NCBI GenBank assembly: GCA_017625725.1
Contig: JAGAKH010000032.1
Coordinates: 1 to 39,273 of the forward strand
Length of the DNA: 39,273 nucleotides
Direction of reading: 5' to 3'
Source of the DNA: Bacteroidales bacterium
Lineage (GTDB): Bacteria > Bacteroidota > Bacteroidia > Bacteroidales > UBA932
The notes beneath the pieces were generated by a model. The model had not been told where the DNA came from. It was given only the letters and a program-made list of their open reading frames with translations, and did not search any database. The first letter of the stretch is position 1. Each line of letters opens with the position of its first letter. Shown here piece after piece: positions 34,018 through 39,273 of the stretch. Made by a program: the position numbers and the translations under genes.

Positions 34018-36436
34018 CATCTGCTATACGAATCTTCGCATATTTTAGTATCAATATTTTATCTCCATGCTCGTCAAACGATATTTTTGCCTTCATATCT
34101 GCACCGGTTCCGACGATTTCCCTGATGACACCAAAGCCGAAACGATTGTGTTCAATCCTGTTTCCGGCCCTGAGCTGCAGTACCGGTGTAGGCTCGAATT
34201 CCGAGTCCGGCACACGTTTCGGGACAGGCTGCGGACGACGGAATGGAGCCGGTTCTGAGTTTCTGACCGGCATGACCGGCTTGCGGGCAGGAGTTTCGGT
34301 ACGGACATTTCCAGAACGGCCATATGTATTGAATCTTACGGAAGCCTTCATTCCCCATCCCATACCAGTCTGTTTATCTTCCGGTTCATCATCCATAGTT
34401 ATCGGGTTGAATATGTATGACTGGTCTATTTCCCTGATGAAACGGCTTGGAGAATTTGATTCATGCTTACCGTTACGCATCCTTGTCGAAGCAAATGAGA
34501 AACTTAGTGCCTTCTTCGCCCTCGTCATCGCCACATAAAACAGTCTTCGTTCTTCTTCAACCTCGGATTCTGTAGCCATGAAGCCTCCTGAAGGGAATAT
34601 ATTCTCTTCCATTCCAGCCACATATACATATGGAAATTCCAGACCTTTTGACGAATGTACTGTCATCAGAGTCACTTTATTAGACCCGTTCTCGTCATCG
34701 TTGACATCGACAGCGCTCAAAAGAGACACATTTTCAAGATAGTCTCCAAGAACGACTACAGGCAGTTCAGCTTCCTTCAGTTCCACACCGTCTTCAACCG
34801 TACCGTCAGCCTGCATCTCTTCGAACATTTCATTATGACGTTCCTCGACATGATTCTTCACACTGTTCAGGAGTTCCTCAACGTTTGCTGTCCTGGACTG
34901 ACCTTCAATACTTGTATCACTCTTGTACATCATCAGAAGACCCGAATCCATTGCCAAAGCAGCAGCAACATTGTATGCATCCTCTTTCGCCGCCCTGACC
35001 GCCAGCCTTGCTATCATATCGCAAAAATCCCTGATCTTCCTTACCGCAGCGGACTTAAGACCAAAAGATTCAAGATCCTCGGAATATGCAGCTTCGAAAA
35101 GCGAGAGGCCTCTAGAAGAAGCTGCCGCTGTCAATGCTGCCAGAGATGTATCTCCAATGCCGCGTGCCGGCTTGTTGACCACTCTTTTGAAGGACTCATC
35201 ATCTTTTCTGTTCACGACCAGCTTGATATAGGCCATCATATCCTTGACCTCTGCCCTCTCAAAAAACGAATTGCCGGAATAAATAACATACGGCAGATTT
35301 CTTCGCCTGAGAGCCTCCTCTAGGGCACGAGACTGGGCATTGGTCCTATATAGAATTGCAAAATCCTGATATTCAGCATGTTCAGAATGTATGACAGAGA
35401 CGATCGAAGATGCTATCAGCACTGCCTCCTCCTGCTCCGTATAAGCCTTGATAAGCCTGATCTTCTCTCCGTCCTCCCCCATAGAATAACATTCCTTCGG
35501 AATCCTGGCAGTATTCCTGGCTATCAACGAGTTGGCCGCTTCTACAATGACTTTTGTGGATCGATAGTTCTGTTCGAGACGGAAAATATGGTGTTCAGGA
35601 TAATCCTTTCTGAAATTCAGAATATTCTCTATCTTGGCTCCTCGAAAAGCATAGATCGACTGCGAATCATCTCCAACGACACAGATATTCCTATGGAACT
35701 GACTGAGCTTCTTCAAGATCAGATACTGTGCAAAATTCGTATCCTGATACTCATCGACCAGTATATGGGAAAAACGCCCTGCAATACTCTCAAGTGCAGG
35801 AATATTATCCCTCAGAAGTATATTCATATTCAGCAGGATATCATCGAAATCCATGACTCCGGCCTGCTTGCACTTCAAAGAATAGAGTCTGTAGATGTCG
35901 CAGATACGAGGCTTTCTTGCTGCAGCATCATTCTGCATTGCGACAGAGTTCCTGCTATAACCTTCCGCCGTAACCAGATTATTCTTTGCCATCGAAATCC
36001 TGCCCAGGACATCCTTGGGCTTATAGACTTTTTCATCCAGCTGAAGTTCTTTAAGGCATGTCTTGATGGCTGCAATTGAATCACTGGTATCATAAATTGT
36101 AAACGATTCAGGATAGCCCATGGATTCAGCATATTCCCTCAGAAATCTGATGAAGACCGAATGGAATGTACCCATATAGAGTTTTCTCGCCTTCCTTTCT
36201 CCAACCATCAGGGCTATCCTCTCCTTCATTTCAGAAGCAGCCTTTTTGGTAAATGTCAAAGCAAGGATTCCCGAAGGTTCGGCACCCGATTCAAGCAGGT
36301 ATGCTATCCTGCTCGTCAGAACCCTTGTCTTCCCCGACCCTGCACCTGCTACTATCAGCACCGGTCCGTCCACACAACTGACAGCCTTTCTCTGCTCGCT
36401 GTTCAGTCCATCTAAAATAGCGTTCTTCTTTTCCAT
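34007..36436 (-). CDS. pcrA: UvrD/PcrA-type superfamily 1 DNA helicase
   Basis: 809 residues from ATG 36436. The open frame extends 21 codons upstream, but the homologous part begins at ILDGLNSEQRKAV. An ATP-dependent 3'-5' DNA helicase of repair and replication-fork upkeep, cytosolic. All SF1 motifs are present: Q motif (LNSEQRKAV), Walker A GAGSGKT (31-37), Walker B VDEYQD (about 227-232), motif III DDSQSIYAFRGA, IV EQNYRS, V TVHSSKGLEFPYVYV, VI EERRLFYVAMTRA. The C-terminal tail ends in a Tudor-like PcrA segment (GNRIEHNRFGFGVIREI). Length is close to 720-780-residue PcrA/UvrD proteins with a somewhat longer linker. A TAATTTTG box at 36445-36452 suggests a very short or absent leader. The pcrA versus uvrD name is a matter of convention. 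Confidence 0.93.
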   Translation of the reverse strand: MEKKNAILDGLNSEQRKAVSCVDGPVLIVAGAGSGKTRVLTSRIAYLLESGAEPSGILALTFTKKAASEMKERIALMVGERKARKLYMGTFHSVFIRFLREYAESMGYPESFTIYDTSDSIAAIKTCLKELQLDEKVYKPKDVLGRISMAKNNLVTAEGYSRNSVAMQNDAAARKPRICDIYRLYSLKCKQAGVMDFDDILLNMNILLRDNIPALESIAGRFSHILVDEYQDTNFAQYLILKKLSQFHRNICVVGDDSQSIYAFRGAKIENILNFRKDYPEHHIFRLEQNYRSTKVIVEAANSLIARNTARIPKECYSMGEDGEKIRLIKAYTEQEEAVLIASSIVSVIHSEHAEYQDFAILYRTNAQSRALEEALRRRNLPYVIYSGNSFFERAEVKDMMAYIKLVVNRKDDESFKRVVNKPARGIGDTSLAALTAAASSRGLSLFEAAYSEDLESFGLKSAAVRKIRDFCDMIARLAVRAAKEDAYNVAAALAMDSGLLMMYKSDTSIEGQSRTANVEELLNSVKNHVEERHNEMFEEMQADGTVEDGVELKEAELPVVVLGDYLENVSLLSAVDVNDDENGSNKVTLMTVHSSKGLEFPYVYVAGMEENIFPSGGFMATESEVEEERRLFYVAMTRAKKALSFSFASTRMRNGKHESNSPSRFIREIDQSYIFNPITMDDEPEDKQTGMGWGMKASVRFNTYGRSGNVRTETPARKPVMPVRNSEPAPFRRPQPVPKRVPDSEFEPTPVLQLRAGNRIEHNRFGFGVIREIVGTGADMKAKISFDEHGDKILILKYAKIRIADVGK

Positions 36437-36444
36437 AATGACGA

Positions 36445-36452
36445 CAAAATTA
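36445..36452 (-). promoter_or_regulatory. Candidate -7 box of the helicase gene
   Basis: TAATTTTG on the minus strand fits TAnnTTTG and lies 8 nt upstream of the ATG at 36436. The start site would fall within a few bases of the start codon, so the transcript may be nearly leaderless. No good -33 box is visible. Confidence 0.4.
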
Positions 36453-36556
36453 AATAAATGATTGCAATTTAGAAGTACCTTTCCGGAAAAAGATATCAAA
36501 AGAGCGGCTTTCGTGAAATATTGCAGATTCTTACTACGTAAGTAGAAAAAATTATG

Positions 36557-36564
36557 TAACTTCG
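36557..36564 (+). promoter_or_regulatory. Candidate -7 box of the nqr operon
   Basis: TAACTTCG, one mismatch from TAnnTTTG, lies 40 nt upstream of the nqrA ATG and is followed by a GC-rich start region (CGGGCGC). Variants of this kind are common at housekeeping promoters in Bacteroidota. The -33 region shows no clear TTTG. Confidence 0.45.
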
Positions 36565-36604
36565 CGGGCGCAAATTTGAAATTATACTCAAAACGGTTTT
36601 TATA

Positions 36605-37960
36605 ATGTCAAACAACATCTATTTGAAAAAGGGACTTAACATTCCGATCAACGGAACGGCAGCCCAGAACACCAAGAAGGTGATCGTTCCTGACGTTGTT
36701 GCCGTGAAGCCTACAGATTTCAGAGGTCTCGTTCCGAAGCTTCTGGTAAGAGAAGGCGACAAGGTACTCGCAGGTTCACCTGTCCTGGCAGACAAGATGT
36801 CTCAGAACATCCTCTTCACATCTCCGGTAAGCGGAACTGTAGCAGAGGTTGTAAGAGGCGAAAAGAGAAAGTTGCTTGAGGTACGCATCAAAGCTGATGC
36901 GGCACAGGAGTATGTTGATTTCGGTCCTAAGGACGTGACTAAGATGAACGCCGAGCAGATCAAGGAAGCAATCCTTGCCTCAGGACTCTGGCCATCACTG
37001 GTTCAGAGGCCATACGGAATCATCGCTAATCCAGAAATCAGACCTAAGGCAATCTTCGTTTCAGCATTCAACACTGCACCGCTTGCAGCTAATCCTGAGT
37101 ATGCTCTTAAAGATGACCTGAATCACATCCAGACTGCCATCAATGCTCTTGGCAAGCTCACTGATGGCGGAGTACACTTCTCGTTGAATGAAGAAAACTA
37201 TTCAGGGACTCCATTCCACAGGATTGAAAATGTAATCCAGCACACATTTTCAGGAAAACACCCTGCAGGAAATGTCGGAGTTCAGATCCACCACATCTCA
37301 CCGATCAAAAAGGGTGAGACAGTATGGACAGTTTCACTTCTCATGCTGGCTGCAATCGGAAAGCTTTTCAACACAGGAAAATATGATGTAAGCAGAAAGA
37401 TTGCTGTCACAGGTCCTATGGCAGAGGGTCCTGCATATGTAACAGGATATCCTGGCATCGCGATCAAAGACCTCAAGGATTTCTTCAACCCTTCACTTGA
37501 CCTCAGATTCATCAGTGGTGACGTCCTCACAGGTACAAATATCGGCCGTGACGGTTACCTCGGATTCTACGATAATCAGGTGACTATACTTGAGGAAGGT
37601 AACAAGTATGAGCTTCTTGGATGGGCGAAACCATTCAGACCTAAACTATTCAGTACTTCACGCACATATTTCTCATGGCTTACACCTAACAAGAAGTATG
37701 ACATGGACACCAACCTTCATGGCGGTCCGCGTGCATTCGTTGTAAATGACGTCTATGGAAAGGTTCTTCCAATGGACCTCTATCCTGTATATCTGCTCAA
37801 GGCCTGCCTCGCAGGTGACATCGACAAGATGGAGAAGTTCGGCATCTATGAAGTCCTCGAGGAGGATCTCGCACTCTGTGAATATGTCGACCCATCGAAG
37901 ATCTATATCCAGCAGATAATCACTGACGGTATCTCCCTCATGTTGAAAGAAATGTGCTAA
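36605..37960 (+). CDS. nqrA: Na+-translocating NADH:quinone reductase subunit A
   Basis: 451 residues, the normal length for NqrA. The start is typical (MSNNIYLKKGLNIPINGTA), followed by the conserved PTDFRGLVPKLLVREGDKV and ILFTSPVSGTVAEVVRGEKRKLLEV, a biotinyl-lipoyl-like domain shared with RnfC. Later come SGLWPSLVQRPYG, KHPAGNVGVQIHHISPI and GAHGP-type relatives near the C-terminus (ACLAGDIDKMEKFGIYEVLEEDLALCEYVDPSK). NqrA is a cytoplasmic-face subunit of the six-subunit complex, which couples NADH oxidation and quinone reduction to Na+ export. It is the first gene of the nqr operon, divergent from the helicase. Confidence 0.97.
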   Translation: MSNNIYLKKGLNIPINGTAAQNTKKVIVPDVVAVKPTDFRGLVPKLLVREGDKVLAGSPVLADKMSQNILFTSPVSGTVAEVVRGEKRKLLEVRIKADAAQEYVDFGPKDVTKMNAEQIKEAILASGLWPSLVQRPYGIIANPEIRPKAIFVSAFNTAPLAANPEYALKDDLNHIQTAINALGKLTDGGVHFSLNEENYSGTPFHRIENVIQHTFSGKHPAGNVGVQIHHISPIKKGETVWTVSLLMLAAIGKLFNTGKYDVSRKIAVTGPMAEGPAYVTGYPGIAIKDLKDFFNPSLDLRFISGDVLTGTNIGRDGYLGFYDNQVTILEEGNKYELLGWAKPFRPKLFSTSRTYFSWLTPNKKYDMDTNLHGGPRAFVVNDVYGKVLPMDLYPVYLLKACLAGDIDKMEKFGIYEVLEEDLALCEYVDPSKIYIQQIITDGISLMLKEMC

Positions 37961-37971
37961 AGCTAAGAATT

Positions 37972-39147
37972 ATGAACGGATTAAGAAATTTTGTAGATAA
38001 GATCAAGCCTACCTTTGAGAAAGGTGGCAAGCTCGGATTCCTTCATTCGACATTCGATGCTTTCGAGACATTCCTCTTTGTCCCTAACACAGTGACACGC
38101 AAAGGAGCACACGTAAGGGACTGCGTCGACTTGAAGAGAGTCATGATCATGGTAGTGATCGCCCTGGTTCCTGCAATGCTTTTCGGTATCTGGAACGTAG
38201 GTTATCAGCATAAGCTCGCTTTCGGTCTTACAGACTGGAACTTCTGGAACATTGTTCTTTACGGTCTCGTAAAGGTGCTTCCACTCTATCTTGTATCATA
38301 CCTTGTCGGTCTTGGAATCGAGTTCGTATCGGCTCAGATCCAGGGACACGAAGTAAACGAGGGCTATCTCGTTTCAGGTATGCTCATTCCGCTTATCGTT
38401 CCTGTTGACGTTCCGCTCTGGATGCTTGCAATTGCAGTTGCATTCGCTGTGATCATCGGCAAGGAAGTGTTCGGTGGTACAGGCATGAACATCTGGAACC
38501 CTGCACTCCTTACACGTGCATTCCTCTTCTTCTCTTATCCGAGCAAGATGTCAGGTAGCACAGTATGGACAGGAGGCGTTGAGAGATTCATGAACGAGGG
38601 TGTTGCATTTCAGGCTGGCAACGGTCTCGTTGACGGTTTCTCCGGAGCGACTCCTCTTGCTGACCCTACACTTGCGAACCTCCAGCCTAAGCTCATGGAT
38701 ATGATTCTCGGTACAATTCCGGGATCAGTAGGTGAGACATCTGTGATCGCAATCCTCCTCGGAGCCATCATCCTTATCGGAACAGGTGTTGCCAGCTGGA
38801 AAATCATGTTCTCATCAGTTCTCGGAGGTCTTGCAATCGGATATCTCGGATATGCAGTAGGTGCAACGGATCTTCCTGGTTATTATCAGCTTGTGATGGG
38901 CGGTTTCCTCTTCGGTACCGTATTCATGGCAACAGATCCTGTAACTTCAGCTCAGACAGAGTGCGGCAAGTGGATCTATGGATTCCTCGTAGGTGCTCTA
39001 GCAGTGACAGTACGTCTCTGGAACCCAGGTTATCCTGAAGGAATGATGCTTGCCATCCTCCTCATGAACACATTCGCACCTCTGATCGACCACTATGTTA
39101 TCGAAGGCTCGATCAAGAGAAGGGCAAAGAAGGTAAAAATCGCTTAA
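37972..39147 (+). CDS. nqrB: Na+-translocating NADH:quinone reductase subunit B
   Basis: 391 residues from ATG 37972. A GTG 18 nt earlier overlaps nqrA and is not needed. An integral membrane protein of the NQR complex with about ten hydrophobic segments (for example VMIMVVIALVPAMLFGIWN, IVLYGLVKVLPLYLVSYLVGLG, LLGAIILIGTGVASW, MGGFLFGTVFMATDPVTSA). The SGATPLA motif contains Thr227, the equivalent of the threonine that carries covalent FMN in Vibrio NqrB (SGATALA). NqrB takes part in electron transfer and in Na+ passage. It follows nqrA by 11 nt and precedes nqrC by 15 nt, so one transcript is likely. Confidence 0.97.
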   Translation: MNGLRNFVDKIKPTFEKGGKLGFLHSTFDAFETFLFVPNTVTRKGAHVRDCVDLKRVMIMVVIALVPAMLFGIWNVGYQHKLAFGLTDWNFWNIVLYGLVKVLPLYLVSYLVGLGIEFVSAQIQGHEVNEGYLVSGMLIPLIVPVDVPLWMLAIAVAFAVIIGKEVFGGTGMNIWNPALLTRAFLFFSYPSKMSGSTVWTGGVERFMNEGVAFQAGNGLVDGFSGATPLADPTLANLQPKLMDMILGTIPGSVGETSVIAILLGAIILIGTGVASWKIMFSSVLGGLAIGYLGYAVGATDLPGYYQLVMGGFLFGTVFMATDPVTSAQTECGKWIYGFLVGALAVTVRLWNPGYPEGMMLAILLMNTFAPLIDHYVIEGSIKRRAKKVKIA

Positions 39148-39162
39148 TATATATTATAAGGT

Positions 39163-39273
39163 ATGAATACAAACAGTAATACATATACAGTCATATATTC
39201 GATTATCCTTGTAGTGATAGTCGCTGCGGTTCTTGCCTTTGCGGCAATGTTCCTCAAGCCTACCCAGGACGCA
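39163..39273 (+). CDS. nqrC: Na+-translocating NADH:quinone reductase subunit C, N-terminus only
   Basis: Only 37 codons before the window ends, starting at the ATG 15 nt after nqrB. The peptide begins MNTNSNTYTVIYSIILVVIV, one N-terminal membrane segment, then AMFLKPTQ. That is the normal opening of NqrC, whose covalent FMN-binding domain would follow outside the window. The identification rests on operon order plus this transmembrane start. Confidence 0.9.
   Translation, partial: MNTNSNTYTVIYSIILVVIVAAVLAFAAMFLKPTQDA

Noticed and set aside
34655-36079. Long plus-strand open frames opposite the helicase (34655-35323 and 35378-36079)
   Set aside because: The helicase frame carries all SF1 motifs; the antisense frames show no domain, signal or ribosome site.
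36437-36499. N-terminal extension of the helicase
   Set aside because: It lies over the candidate promoter and precedes the usual PcrA start without resembling any family sequence.
36529-36541. CTTAC-TAC-GTAAG inverted repeat upstream of nqrA
   Set aside because: A 5-bp arm is too short to stand out from chance in an AT-rich spacer, and no regulator is implied by context.
1-39273. tRNA, rRNA, CRISPR arrays, insertion sequences, integrase or phage genes
   Set aside because: I looked for cloverleaf-like short genes, regular spaced repeats, transposase motifs and terminal inverted repeats and saw none; nearly all of the window is occupied by coding genes.

Overview
This 39.3-kb window comes from a member of the Bacteroidales (phylum Bacteroidota). 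The evidence is two SusC/SusD pairs, a hybrid two-component regulator, BACON, DUF1735, DUF4458 and DUF4493-type lipoproteins, TAnnTTTG-type promoters, and a Na+-NQR operon. I cannot name the genus with confidence. I see no tRNA, rRNA, CRISPR array, IS element or phage gene.

Layout. (1) Positions 1-10234, minus strand: a polysaccharide-utilisation-type operon. In transcription order it encodes a FISUMP-type lipoprotein, a sialidase-fold (Asp-box) hydrolase with a CBM9-like tail, SusC, SusD, a DUF1735 lipoprotein with a tachylectin-like propeller, and a BACON lipoprotein cut by the window start. (2) Positions 10378-14361, plus strand: the divergent hybrid two-component system (HTCS) that probably controls this operon. 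A perfect 7-bp inverted repeat lies in the shared upstream region. (3) Positions 14370-29794, minus strand: a second, nine-gene SusC/SusD locus with no recognisable carbohydrate-active enzyme. Transcription order is SusC, SusD, a DUF4984-like lipoprotein, a BACON-like repeat lipoprotein, a DUF4458-LRR lipoprotein, a BACON-LRR lipoprotein, a subtilisin-family (S8) protease lipoprotein, a DUF1573 protein and a lipocalin-like lipoprotein. A good Bacteroidota promoter precedes SusC. (4) Positions 30060-33748, minus strand: a translationally coupled two-gene operon of DUF4493/DUF6359-like and DUF4906-like surface proteins, closed by a rho-independent terminator. (5) Housekeeping flank: pcrA/uvrD helicase (minus) and the divergent nqrABC operon (plus), with nqrC cut by the window end.

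How the genes may work together. In locus 1 the HTCS senses a breakdown product in the periplasm. The hydrolase and surface lipoproteins bind and trim a glycan, and SusCD imports the pieces. In locus 3 the only enzyme is an exported subtilase, accompanied by two LRR and several Ig-like lipoproteins. The simplest inference is a surface machine that binds and cleaves a protein or glycoprotein and imports peptides through SusCD. This second locus is the least ordinary part of the window. NQR supplies a sodium-motive force and is unrelated to the accessory loci.
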